From positions 1 through 64,000 of the forward strand of contig NZ_JACHLR010000013.1 of assembly GCF_014204535.1 (NCBI RefSeq): a DNA stretch of 64,000 nucleotides, read 5' to 3'. Position numbers and translations under genes: made by a program. This DNA comes from Novosphingobium chloroacetimidivorans. GTDB lineage: Bacteria > Pseudomonadota > Alphaproteobacteria > Sphingomonadales > Sphingomonadaceae. Under the pieces are notes generated by a model. It saw only the letters and a list, made by a program, of their open reading frames with translations. It had not been told where the DNA came from and did no database searches. Shown piece by piece: positions 48,849 to 56,491 of this stretch (its first letter is position 1; each line of letters begins with the position of its first letter).

Positions 48849-49246
48849 GCGGCAAGCGCATCCTGACCGACGAGCAGGTCGCAACCGCCTGCGAGATGCG
48901 GGAAGCCGGCAAGACCCTGCAGCAGATCGCGAACCACTTCGCGACGCGCGGCGTGAAAGTCACCGTCGGGTCGATCGAGTGGGTCTGCCTGACCCATGGC
49001 GCCGACCTTCCTGAGGATCGCCGCCGCCCGCATTACGCATTGCGGCCGGGTATGGTGATCAGTCGCGGCGGGCACGTCATGCGCACCTTCACCGCCGACG
49101 AGGACCAGCAGCTTCTCACGATGGAGCAGCGCGGCGATGGCATCGCCGACATCGCGCGCAGCCTGGGCCGCAAGTCGAACTCGGTTCGCGGTCGGCTTGC
49201 AACGCTCGCCCGCAAGCAATCTCGCATTGAGGAGATGGTCGCATGA
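48845..49246 (+). CDS. DNA-binding protein with two HTH-like segments
   Basis: A 133-residue protein. The first half has a helix-turn-helix (CEMREAGKTLQQIANHFAT) and the second half a Myb/SANT or GcrA-like one (FTADEDQQLLTMEQRG, IADIARSLGRKSNSVRGRL). It could regulate early genes. It is coupled to both neighbours by ATGA overlaps. Confidence 0.65.
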   Translation: MSGKRILTDEQVATACEMREAGKTLQQIANHFATRGVKVTVGSIEWVCLTHGADLPEDRRRPHYALRPGMVISRGGHVMRTFTADEDQQLLTMEQRGDGIADIARSLGRKSNSVRGRLATLARKQSRIEEMVA

Positions 49247-49515
49247 ACGCGCCCGAGAACCAAGCTGGCCGGGTCGACGGCTTCAGCGTGGCGATCGACA
49301 TGATCGCAGTCGTCGCCTTCCTCGCCGCCTTCACCGCACTGCTCTTCGGCGCCGACGCGCTGATCGCCAGCGTGATGCGTCGCGAGCCTGCGCTGGTCGA
49401 TTTCATGATGCAGTGGTGGGTTGCGCCGCTGCTGGTGCTGGGCGGCGTCGTGGCGCTGGGCGGTCTCGCCGGCATGCTGCTGGTGACCGCTGGTGGACCG
49501 GAGCGCGGCAAGTGA
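49243..49515 (+). CDS. Small two-helix membrane protein (90 aa)
   Basis: A 90-residue protein with membrane helices at about 16-40 and 58-82. It overlaps the preceding gene by ATGA and the next by GTGA. Early expressed membrane proteins of this type often alter host membrane or block other phages. No family is recognised. Confidence 0.6.
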   Translation: MNAPENQAGRVDGFSVAIDMIAVVAFLAAFTALLFGADALIASVMRREPALVDFMMQWWVAPLLVLGGVVALGGLAGMLLVTAGGPERGK

Positions 49516-49808
49516 GCGCCGCGCAGATCCTTAAGGATGTCGCGCTCAAGTGCGAGGCTGACGTCACCGCCACGATCCATCGCAACATGAAGCTTGTTGA
49601 TGGTGGCACAGCTATGTCGGCGGTCGCTCTGGCAGGCGCAAGCTCGGCGCTCGGCACAGCTGCGGGCACCGTTCTGGCTGTGCATCTGGCGGTCGGCGGC
49701 GGACACACGTCGGGCGATCAAGCGGCCGATGCTCTCTGGAACATCTTGCGGCCCATGGTCGTGAAGTCGGTCGACCGGGTTCTTGCTTCCGCGGAGCGTG
49801 GCAAGTGA
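49512..49808 (+). CDS. Small hydrophobic protein with GTG start (98 aa)
   Basis: GTG 49512 overlaps the stop of the previous gene (GTGA). The 98-residue protein has one long Ala/Gly/Val-rich segment (about 37-60) that could span the membrane, between charged ends. In the same frame a longer open region exists upstream, but it overlaps other genes. The function is unknown. Confidence 0.55.
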   Translation: MSAAQILKDVALKCEADVTATIHRNMKLVDGGTAMSAVALAGASSALGTAAGTVLAVHLAVGGGHTSGDQAADALWNILRPMVVKSVDRVLASAERGK

Positions 49809-49927
49809 GCGCGCCCGAGAACCGCCAGCAGTCGGACTGCCCGACTTGGGTTGAGATCGCGCTGATCGTCGTCGTGCTCGCCGCCGCTGCGTTCGGCGGC
49901 GCGGGCTTTCACTGGATTTCGATGTGA
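49805..49927 (+). CDS. Tiny membrane protein with GTG start (40 aa)
   Basis: A 40-residue protein with a membrane helix at about 16-35 after a polar head (APENRQQSDCPTWVE). Start and stop both overlap neighbours by GTGA. Too short for usual gene callers. Confidence 0.5.
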   Translation: MSAPENRQQSDCPTWVEIALIVVVLAAAAFGGAGFHWISM

Positions 49928-50103
49928 GCCGCGCCCGCGAAGCCATCCCGGTCGCTGAGCTGCTCGACGAGGTCGAGGTGTTCGTCATCGATCACTGCCA
50001 GCGCGGTGGTGAGCAGGACGAGCCGCTGCCGTTCGATCAGCAGCCAAAGCACGTGCAGGCAGCAATCGCGCTGGCTGCTGCGCTCAAGGAGTTGCCGGAG
50101 TGA
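49924..50103 (+). CDS. Small acidic protein with GTG start (59 aa)
   Basis: A 59-residue helical protein (REAIPVAELLDEVEVFVIDH) linked to both neighbours by GTGA overlaps. It has no membrane segment. The function is unknown. The continuity of four GTGA/ATGA links supports its reality. Confidence 0.5.
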   Translation: MSRAREAIPVAELLDEVEVFVIDHCQRGGEQDEPLPFDQQPKHVQAAIALAAALKELPE

Positions 50104-50492
50104 GCCGGGCGCAGCGTACCTATGGCGAGCGCCGGCAGTGGCAGACGCCGGCAGGCTACGGCTTCGCGGTCGATGAGCCTGTTGCGGGTCACTACCGTGG
50201 CAAGCTTCGCGGCGGCGGCGTGCTGGTTGGCATCCGCATCTGGCACGGCCCCCCGCTCGATCCGGTCACCGGTGAGGAGCTTGATCGCTCCTGGCGCTGG
50301 CAGGCCGAAGCAAACGGCGAGCCGGTCGACTTCGACGCGATCTGGCCCGCCTGTGCTGACGAGTCAATCACCGAGCAGCAGTACCGCGAATACGCAGCGC
50401 AGCAGCGCTGGGCGCAGCAGCACGCGCCCGACTCCTCCTTCGCCAATCCCCGCCAGCGTCACGACCCGCTGACCGCGCTCCTCCCGTTCTGA
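50100..50492 (+). CDS. Hypothetical protein (130 aa)
   Basis: A 130-residue protein from GTG 50100 with a beta-rich Gly/Trp core (GIRIWHGPPLDPVTGEELDR) and a Gln-rich tail. The repeated Trp residues suggest a compact binding fold. It ends the chain of coupled small genes; a new start signal AAAGG follows for the next. Confidence 0.55.
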   Translation: MSRAQRTYGERRQWQTPAGYGFAVDEPVAGHYRGKLRGGGVLVGIRIWHGPPLDPVTGEELDRSWRWQAEANGEPVDFDAIWPACADESITEQQYREYAAQQRWAQQHAPDSSFANPRQRHDPLTALLPF

Positions 50493-50508
50493 CGAAAGGT
50501 TCAACCAC

Positions 50509-51315
50509 ATGGGTATCAGACAAGCCGCTGCCGTGAAGGAGGCGCCCGAAGCGCTTCCCGGCGAGAACCCCGCCAGCAGCCCCGCGCCGCTCGGGCACAA
50601 CAACCCGCCGCCTGAAGAGCAAGTCGTGATCGACTTTCGCGAGGCCATGTTCGGCAAGCTGCCGACGTGGGAGCAGCGTATCGAGGATCTGGTCGCCGCG
50701 TCTGAGCGTGCGGTAATCAACAGCGAGGAGAGCGCCGGCAAGAGCGGCGATCTCGTCAAGTCAATCCGCGCGATGTCGAACGCGATCGCTGATGCTCACA
50801 AGATCGTGAAGGAGCCGTTCTTCAAGGCAGGCAAGATCGTCGACGGCCTGAAGACCCAGCACACCACTCGTCTCGACCAGGCGAAAGCCGCTGTGGAGCG
50901 CAAGCAGACCGACTTCCTGCGTCAGCAGCAAGCCGAGCGCGAGAAGTTGCGCCGCGAGGAAGAGGCGCGCGCTCGCGCTGAGGCTGAGCGTGTTGCTGCA
51001 GCCGAGCGCGCCCGCGCTGAGGCCGAAGGCCAGGGCGATCTCGAAGCGCTGGAGCAGGTCGAGGCCGTCGCCGCGCCCGCTGTCGTCCGCCAAGCACCCG
51101 AGCCGATCCGCAGCGTCGACACCGGCGCCGCGGTGTCAGGCCGCAAGGAATGGCAGCTGGTGGTCGAGGACCACGGCATCGCTGTCCTTGAGATGCTCGA
51201 CGACGAGAAGGTCAAGGAAGCCATCGAGGCCTGCGCCAAGCGCCGCATGCGCGCCGGCCTGCGCAACCAGCCTGGCGTGAAGTGCTGGGAAGCACTCGTC
51301 GCGCGCACCTACTGA
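50509..51315 (+). CDS. Coiled-coil protein of the recombination module (268 aa)
   Basis: A helical protein with a long Arg/Glu/Ala coiled coil (about 115-190) and a folded C-terminal part (KEWQLVVEDHGIAVLEML, then RMRAGLRNQPGVKCW). It lies just before the exonuclease and RecT genes, as Gp157-like or related accessory proteins do in other phages. It may be a partner of the recombinase. The ATG 50509 has AAAGG in front. Confidence 0.6.
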   Translation: MGIRQAAAVKEAPEALPGENPASSPAPLGHNNPPPEEQVVIDFREAMFGKLPTWEQRIEDLVAASERAVINSEESAGKSGDLVKSIRAMSNAIADAHKIVKEPFFKAGKIVDGLKTQHTTRLDQAKAAVERKQTDFLRQQQAEREKLRREEEARARAEAERVAAAERARAEAEGQGDLEALEQVEAVAAPAVVRQAPEPIRSVDTGAAVSGRKEWQLVVEDHGIAVLEMLDDEKVKEAIEACAKRRMRAGLRNQPGVKCWEALVARTY

Positions 51316-51328
51316 GAGGATCCGAACC

Positions 51329-51904
51329 ATGTATCTCGTGTTCGACACGGAAACTACCGGCCTGCCGCTCTGGAACGATCCGAGCGACGACCCGCGCCAG
51401 CCCCACATCGTCGATCTTGCCTGCAGCCTCTACGACGCGGTTGGCGTGGAGATCGAGCGCTATGACGTGCTCATCAACGCCGGGGTCGAGATCCCGGACG
51501 AGGTCGTGGCCATTCACGGCATTACGACCGAGATGACTCAGGAGCAGGGCGTCGAGCCTGCTGAGGCCCTCGACAACTTCCTAGCCATGGTCGCCAAAGC
51601 CGTCGTCATCGTCGGCCACAACGTCAGCTTCGACCTGCGTATGAAGCGCATTCTGGCCGCGCGCGTGCTGGGCGAAAAGTGGGACTGCCCGAAGCCCAGC
51701 TTCTGCACCATGCGCAAGACCACCGGCATCGTGAAGAAGCTCAAGGCTAAGCCCCGCTTCGACACCGATTGGAAGTGGCCGACGCTCGGCGAGGCGACGG
51801 AGCACTTTTTCGCCGAACCGCACACCGACGCGCACCGCGCGCGGCCCGATGCCGACGCCTCGGCGCGCATCTTCTTCCACCTGAAAGAGCGAGGTCTCGC
51901 CTAA
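51329..51904 (+). CDS. DnaQ-like 3'-5' exonuclease
   Basis: A 191-residue DEDDh exonuclease. The Exo I motif is YLVFDTETTG (Asp6, Glu8), Exo II is GHNVSFD (Asp102), and Exo III is near HRARPD (His169, Asp174). It removes nucleotides from 3' ends. It overlaps the RecT start by one base (TAATG), so exonuclease and annealing protein are made together. In other phages the RecT partner is usually a 5'-3' exonuclease. Confidence 0.85.
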   Translation: MYLVFDTETTGLPLWNDPSDDPRQPHIVDLACSLYDAVGVEIERYDVLINAGVEIPDEVVAIHGITTEMTQEQGVEPAEALDNFLAMVAKAVVIVGHNVSFDLRMKRILAARVLGEKWDCPKPSFCTMRKTTGIVKKLKAKPRFDTDWKWPTLGEATEHFFAEPHTDAHRARPDADASARIFFHLKERGLA

Positions 51905-52956
51905 TGAACGCCACCACCGCCCGCTCGCGCGCCGTCGCGAACGAGAACCGCTCGATCGAGCAGAGCCAGGAGCGCGCGATCGCGGCGCGCACGGCAGAGC
52001 AGAGCCGCCCGCGCAACGCGCTCGAAGCGATGTCTTCGCGCCTCGAGGTCAGCCCCGGCGCGCTCAAAGACACGCTGCTCAAGACTGTGTTCGCGACGTG
52101 CCGGAACGACAGCGAGTTCATCGGCTTGGTCATCGTCTCCAACGCCTACGGCCTGAACCCGCTGCTCAAGGAAATCTACGCCTTCCCCGCGAAGGGCGGC
52201 GGCGTGGTTCCGATGGTCAGCGTCGATGGCTGGATCAAGCTGATGCACTCGCACCCGGCGTACGACAGCATCGAGTTCGAGGACATCGCCGACGACAAGG
52301 GCGCGATCTACGCCATCGAGGCGACGATCTGGCGGACCGACAAGACGCGGCCCACCAAGATCATCGAGTATCTCGACGAGTGCCGGCGGAACACCGATCC
52401 GTGGAAGCAGTCGCCACTTCGCATGTTGCGGCACCGAGCGCTGATCCAGTGCGCGCGTGTTGCGTTCGGGTTTTCAGGCCTTTCGGCGCTTGAGGATACA
52501 GTGATCGATGCGGTCGCTGTGGCTGCCGACGACGTGAAGGCGCTGCCCAATCGGCAGTCGCTCGCCGAGCAACTCGACGACGAGATACCCAGCTTCGACC
52601 AGGCTCACGATCCGAGCACTGGCGAGGTCTACCCGACCGACGACCGTGGCATGACGCCGGTCGACGAGGAAACCGCCCGCGCGCTGGACAGCAACGACGG
52701 CACGCTGAGCGAGGACAACCCGCACGCCGCCGAAGGTCCGGATAGCAGCCAGCGCGGCGAAGCGAACACCGAAGTCGACGAACTCGCCGACCTGCGCCGC
52801 CGCCTCGGCAACTCCCGCGCCGTGAAGGCGGTCGAAGCGATCGAGCGCGATTGGGTCAACACCATGCGCAACCGCTTCGACGACGACACCGTCGCGACGA
52901 TCGAACGCGAGATCGCGGCGCGCAAGCTGGCGCTGAAGCCGCAGCAGGAGGGCTGA
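51904..52956 (+). CDS. RecT/Bet single-strand annealing protein
   Basis: A 350-residue recombinase of the RecT/Red-beta group, which coats single strands and anneals them. The core at about 45-200 has LVIVSNAYGLNPLLKEIYAF, VPMVSVDGWIKLMHSHPAYD and RMLRHRALIQCARVAFGF. The C-terminal 130 residues are acidic and disordered, ending in a helical part. It should work in phage recombination and genome circularisation. Confidence 0.88.
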   Translation: MNATTARSRAVANENRSIEQSQERAIAARTAEQSRPRNALEAMSSRLEVSPGALKDTLLKTVFATCRNDSEFIGLVIVSNAYGLNPLLKEIYAFPAKGGGVVPMVSVDGWIKLMHSHPAYDSIEFEDIADDKGAIYAIEATIWRTDKTRPTKIIEYLDECRRNTDPWKQSPLRMLRHRALIQCARVAFGFSGLSALEDTVIDAVAVAADDVKALPNRQSLAEQLDDEIPSFDQAHDPSTGEVYPTDDRGMTPVDEETARALDSNDGTLSEDNPHAAEGPDSSQRGEANTEVDELADLRRRLGNSRAVKAVEAIERDWVNTMRNRFDDDTVATIEREIAARKLALKPQQEG

Positions 52957-52960
52957 ACTC

Positions 52961-53431
52961 ATGAACGCACCTATCCCCTCGCTCCTGCCTGGAGCGCCAC
53001 TCGTCGCCACACCGGGTCTCACGCTGATCACCGCCGAGATCGTCCGGGCCTACGTCAGCAACAACGAGACGCCCGTCAACGAGCTGCCGGCGCTGATCAA
53101 GGACGTGCACGCTGCTGTTGCGGGTCTCGGCGAGCCTGCCACCCCTGCCGCGCCGGCGTTGCCCGAGCCCGCCGTATCGATCCGTGCGTCGGTGAAGCCG
53201 GACAAGGTCACCTGCCTGGAGTGCGGCTTCTCGGGCAAGATGCTCAAGCGGCACCTGGCGAACGAGCACCAGCTGACGCCCGTGACGTACCGGGCGCGTT
53301 GGAGGCTGTCGCCGGATCATCCGCTCGTTGCCCCGAACTATGCGGAGCGGCGGCGCGAGCTGGCCCACAAGATCGGCCTGGGCAAGCCCAAGCAGGCGAG
53401 CCGCGGCCGCAAGCCGCTTGGGAAGGGCTGA
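52961..53431 (+). CDS. MucR/Ros-type zinc finger regulator
   Basis: A 156-residue protein with the MucR/Ros finger CLECGFSGKMLKRHLANEH at about 87-105 and the following basic part YRARWRLSPDHPLVAPNY. Ros/MucR proteins silence AT-rich DNA and control exopolysaccharide genes in alphaproteobacteria. A phage copy may reset host surface genes or silence phage genes. The N-terminal half is longer and more Pro/Ala-rich than typical chromosomal MucR. Confidence 0.85.
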   Translation: MNAPIPSLLPGAPLVATPGLTLITAEIVRAYVSNNETPVNELPALIKDVHAAVAGLGEPATPAAPALPEPAVSIRASVKPDKVTCLECGFSGKMLKRHLANEHQLTPVTYRARWRLSPDHPLVAPNYAERRRELAHKIGLGKPKQASRGRKPLGKG

Positions 53432-53434
53432 GCG

Positions 53435-53710
53435 ATGGAGATCACCGCACAGCAGGACCGCCTGCTCGCGATCGTGGCCGAGGTGCTCGATCAGGACCCG
53501 CGTACCTTCACCGATCCGATGGAGGTGAAGTTCTCGCAGCTTGGCGCTGACCGCTTGGACACCGTCGAGCTCGTCATGACGACCGAGGAAGAGTTCTCGA
53601 TCGAGATCACGGACGCCGAGATGAGTGCACTCGGCGACGTCGATAAAGGCGCGACCGTGGGCGACCTGTGGAAGCTGGTCGAGCCGAAGCTGGCAGCTGA
53701 GGCGCGCTGA
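53435..53710 (+). CDS. Acyl carrier protein-like protein lacking the serine
   Basis: A 91-residue acidic protein with the ACP fold signature. The usual GADSLDTVELVM is here GADRLDTVELVM, so the Ser that carries phosphopantetheine is replaced by Arg40 (codon CGC). The rest of helix II (EEEFSIEITDAEMS) is well kept. It cannot be a normal acyl carrier. It may act as a binding decoy or regulator of enzymes that bind ACP. Start ATG 53435 is four bases after the MucR-like gene. Confidence 0.82.
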   Translation: MEITAQQDRLLAIVAEVLDQDPRTFTDPMEVKFSQLGADRLDTVELVMTTEEEFSIEITDAEMSALGDVDKGATVGDLWKLVEPKLAAEAR

Positions 53711-53711
53711 T

Positions 53712-53906
53712 GTGCCTCTCCAGCCCAACCCCGGCAAGTGCCCAGCGGAGGCTGCGGGCCGGCGCGTGCGCGTCGTGCTGTTCAACGGCACCGACACCGC
53801 GCGCACCGAGCCTGGTGGCTGGGCTGCTGACGGTAAAAGCGGCTGCACCTGGCGCATCCACCGCCCGCCGCATCCCTTCGACATCAAGCTTTGGGAGCTG
53901 ATCTGA
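53712..53906 (+). CDS. Small hypothetical protein with GTG start (64 aa)
   Basis: A 64-residue protein from GTG 53712 with VRVVLFNGTDTARTEPGGW and CTWRIHRPPHPFDIKLWELI, a compact Trp-rich fold. An ATG at 53710 in another frame is a shadow. It shares a base with the next start (TGATG at 53904-53908). Confidence 0.6.
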   Translation: MPLQPNPGKCPAEAAGRRVRVVLFNGTDTARTEPGGWAADGKSGCTWRIHRPPHPFDIKLWELI

Positions 53907-54250
53907 TGCGACACGAAGACGCAGACAACGCGCTCGCCGATGCGCTCTGGTGGTTCCGCGGCTTTAGGGCTGCGCAGCCGACCGAGGCGAGCGACGCGAC
54001 GTTCGACATGCAGAGCAAGCTGCTAGACGCGCGCAATTGGCTGAAGCGGTTGGCTGAGGGCAAGCGGCGCGTGCTCGGCCTCGGTGAGCCGGAGCAGGGT
54101 ATCGTCATCACCTACGCCGAGTTCGAGCGGCTGTACGACGGGCTGCGGCATGGCATCGAGGACCGCGAGGTTGGAGTCGCGACGGCCAAGCAGATACTGG
54201 AAGAGTATCGGGCGGAGTTGCGCGGCACCAAGCCGGGGGTGCCGTTCTGA
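53906..54250 (+). CDS. Hypothetical helical protein (114 aa)
   Basis: A 114-residue protein of helices (NALADALWWFRGFRAAQ, LLDARNWLKRLAEGKRR). It shares one base with both neighbours in TGATG junctions. No family is recognised. It may form a small helical bundle. Confidence 0.6.
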   Translation: MRHEDADNALADALWWFRGFRAAQPTEASDATFDMQSKLLDARNWLKRLAEGKRRVLGLGEPEQGIVITYAEFERLYDGLRHGIEDREVGVATAKQILEEYRAELRGTKPGVPF

Positions 54251-54678
54251 TGGCTTCCGAACAGACCGACGAGAACTACCTCGCCTCGCTCAACAGCGCC
54301 GAGTGGTTCGTCATCATCAGCCGGGCCAATCTCGGCTTCCGCTACGGCCCTTACACTGGCCCCGAGGCTGGCGCGATTATGCAGCAGTGCCAGCTTGAGG
54401 GCATCCCCTGCCTGCTGTCCGCCAACTGCGGTCGCGAGTTCGACTGGGACGTGGCTCGCGATTTTGGGCGCGGGCAGCCTGCGGACTGGAAGCCGATGGA
54501 GGATGCGCCGCAGGACGGCAGCACCATCATGGTCGACGTCGGCGGAGTCGAGACGCGCGCCGTGTGGTGGCACTCGTGGGAGTGGTGGCGCGAACTGAAC
54601 GAGGATGGTTCAGTCGGTAAGCCGGTCGAGCCGGTGCGCTGGCGGGCGCTCTCCGAAGAGGAGAAAGCTCGTGGCTGA
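54250..54678 (+). CDS. Hypothetical protein with DUF551-like end (142 aa)
   Basis: A 142-residue protein. The N-terminal half has WFVIISRANLGFRYGPYTGP; the C-terminal half has DWKPMEDAPQDGSTIMV and then a Trp-rich WWHSWEWWRE block, which resembles DUF551-type modules. It relates in style to the gene at 2381. The function is unknown. Confidence 0.6.
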   Translation: MASEQTDENYLASLNSAEWFVIISRANLGFRYGPYTGPEAGAIMQQCQLEGIPCLLSANCGREFDWDVARDFGRGQPADWKPMEDAPQDGSTIMVDVGGVETRAVWWHSWEWWRELNEDGSVGKPVEPVRWRALSEEEKARG

Positions 54679-55090
54679 GCGGCCCCGCATCCGCTCCGAC
54701 CCGTCGCGCATCGCCATGATCGAAGCGACACAAGCTGAGTACCGGCGCCTAGCCGAGCTGCTCGCACCGCACATGGTCCGGATCGAAGATCCCGAGATGC
54801 GGGCCGTCAACGTGGCGCAGAACGTCCTGCGCGACGCCGTCACCGTCGTGATGAACGAGATGATCCCGTACACCCACACGACGGTGCTCGAGCTTGCTTT
54901 CCGGCTCGCCAGCTATGCGCTCAGCGCGGCTCCGCTTGAGGACCAGGACGAGATCGTCGCGGCCTTTGTCAGCAACTTCGCTGACGTTCACTTGCAACGC
55001 ACCTCGCAGGGCCAAGTCATCACGTCGGAATGGCGGATGCACGACGGGCGCGAGATGCCGAACTTCCCGAAGGAGGGTGATCATGCCTGA
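54671..55090 (+). CDS. Hypothetical protein with GTG start (139 aa)
   Basis: A 139-residue helical protein starting at GTG 54671, eight bases inside the previous gene. It has ATQAEYRRLAELLAPHMVR and two later helices. No motif is recognised. It is the last plus-strand gene before the opposite-strand insert at 55098. Confidence 0.55.
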   Translation: MAERPRIRSDPSRIAMIEATQAEYRRLAELLAPHMVRIEDPEMRAVNVAQNVLRDAVTVVMNEMIPYTHTTVLELAFRLASYALSAAPLEDQDEIVAAFVSNFADVHLQRTSQGQVITSEWRMHDGREMPNFPKEGDHA

Positions 55091-55097
55091 GGGCGCG

Positions 55098-55397
55098 TCA
55101 TTTAGGTACCAAGCTCCCAAGCAGTTCGCTCGGCATCTCGCGAAGCAGCCGAACCAGCATGTCCATTTCCAGCGGCGACTCTCGCAAACTCGGGCGCAGC
55201 ATGACGGCCTTCGCGATGGTCAGCTTCATCCAATTGTCGAGCACGTACCCGACCATCTTTTGCGCAAGCCCTTTGTCTCCAATGTGCTGAAGCGCCTCGG
55301 CTTGCTCAGCGATGATAGTCGACGCTTGGGAGATCACGTCAGCAATGGCGACGAAGCGATCTTCCCAAGCAGCGTCGATGCTGACGACTTCGCCCAT
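55098..55397 (-). CDS. Minus-strand single gene inside the early-left operon (99 aa)
   Basis: A 99-residue helical protein starting at ATG 55397 with AAGGTG in front. It runs against the operon, with about 75 bp to the next plus-strand start, enough for its own promoter. This arrangement is that of a moron, a gene expressed from the silent prophage. It contains long helices (VISQASTIIAEQAEALQHIG). No family is recognised. Confidence 0.5.
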   Translation of the reverse strand: MGEVVSIDAAWEDRFVAIADVISQASTIIAEQAEALQHIGDKGLAQKMVGYVLDNWMKLTIAKAVMLRPSLRESPLEMDMLVRLLREMPSELLGSLVPK

Positions 55398-55473
55398 ATC
55401 ACCTTGCCCCCGCAGATTCGGCGGGTGTCTTCCTCTGCTTTGGGAGCGGCGAGTGCAAGCCGGGAGGTGAGCC

Positions 55474-56124
55474 GTGGCTGATAACCACTCCAACGCCGCC
55501 GCAGCCGAGCAGCACGTCAAGCGGATCATCGGCCCCACCATCCTCATGGGTGACGGCGCGTACTTCGACTACGAGGCCGATCATGCGCACGGCATGACGA
55601 TCGAGGATTACGCCTGGGGTCTTGCGAGCACCAACCGCTTCCGCGGCCAGACGCGGCTTCGCACCTACAACGGCATCGGGAGGCGCTGCCTCTACAACGT
55701 CGCGCAGCATGTTGTCTGGCTCACCTGGCACATGATGGATGATGGCTGCTCCGACGAGCAGGCGTTTGAAGGTCTCATGCATGAGAGCGACGAGGTGCCT
55801 TGGGGCGACTTCCCGGGACCGGCGAAGGGGTTGCTGGGCGAGCAGGCAGCGACGGTGGTCAAAGCCAACGGCGACGCAATCGACCGGCACTTTGGGGTCA
55901 CCCACAACCACAAGGCTCTAGTGAAGCAGTACGACATACGGATGCTCGCGACCGAAAAGCGAGACCTGATGCCGCACTCTGGCGTCGACCGCTGGGAGTG
56001 GACGAAGGGCTACGAGCCATTCCCCTCGCAGATCGAGCCTTGGTCTGCAGAGGCGTCGGCTGACGAGTTCCAAGCGCTCTATCGCGAACTCACCCGTAGG
56101 CTGGGGAGGGCGGCGCATGACTGA
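55474..56124 (+). CDS. HD-domain phosphohydrolase (YfbR-like)
   Basis: A 216-residue metal-dependent phosphohydrolase. The His in YNVAQHVVWL and the pair in LMHESDEVPWGDFPGPAK are like YfbR 5'-deoxynucleotidases, with Glu in place of the usual HD Asp next to His. The substrate is probably a deoxynucleotide. The start is GTG 55474 with GGGAGG in front. It might alter nucleotide pools during infection. Confidence 0.75.
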   Translation: MADNHSNAAAAEQHVKRIIGPTILMGDGAYFDYEADHAHGMTIEDYAWGLASTNRFRGQTRLRTYNGIGRRCLYNVAQHVVWLTWHMMDDGCSDEQAFEGLMHESDEVPWGDFPGPAKGLLGEQAATVVKANGDAIDRHFGVTHNHKALVKQYDIRMLATEKRDLMPHSGVDRWEWTKGYEPFPSQIEPWSAEASADEFQALYRELTRRLGRAAHD

Positions 56125-56491
56125 GCAATCCGCCGAGTACCTCATCCGCAAGGGCGGCGCCTACTATCGTCCGAACGCAGAGGGCTACACGAACGATCGA
56201 CGCCGCGCTGGCCGCTTCACGCTGGCGGAGGCGATCTCCCACTCGCATCCAAATGGACCGGACGGCCCTCGCGACGGGATCACTTACGAGGCCGCTCCCG
56301 CGGTCGGGGGCAGGGTCACCTTCTGCGGCAAGCAGATCATGATCGACGGCAAGCACCTCGCGGACGCGGCTTCGCCTGAGGCTGCCGAGGCGATCGCCAT
56401 CTGCCTCAACCATGCCGACCCGGCTGCGGTCGACGAGGGCACATGGCTTCGCGGCGATGATCTCGTCAAGGTGGAGGCGCTGTTCGCATGA
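56117..56491 (+). CDS. Hypothetical protein (124 aa)
   Basis: A 124-residue protein opening with SAEYLIRKGGAYYRPNAEGY, a strand pattern like small phage host-takeover proteins. The second half is acidic and helical. It overlaps both neighbours. No family is recognised. Confidence 0.6.
   Translation: MTEQSAEYLIRKGGAYYRPNAEGYTNDRRRAGRFTLAEAISHSHPNGPDGPRDGITYEAAPAVGGRVTFCGKQIMIDGKHLADAASPEAAEAIAICLNHADPAAVDEGTWLRGDDLVKVEALFA

Noticed and set aside
49137..49511. Upstream extension of the GTG 49512 gene
   Set aside because: Arg-rich read-out of the HTH and membrane genes in another frame; the GTGA overlap gives the natural start.
53710..53901. ATG-start ORF MCLSSPT
   Set aside because: Ser/Ala/Pro-rich shadow; the GTG 53712 frame has a folded, Trp-containing pattern.
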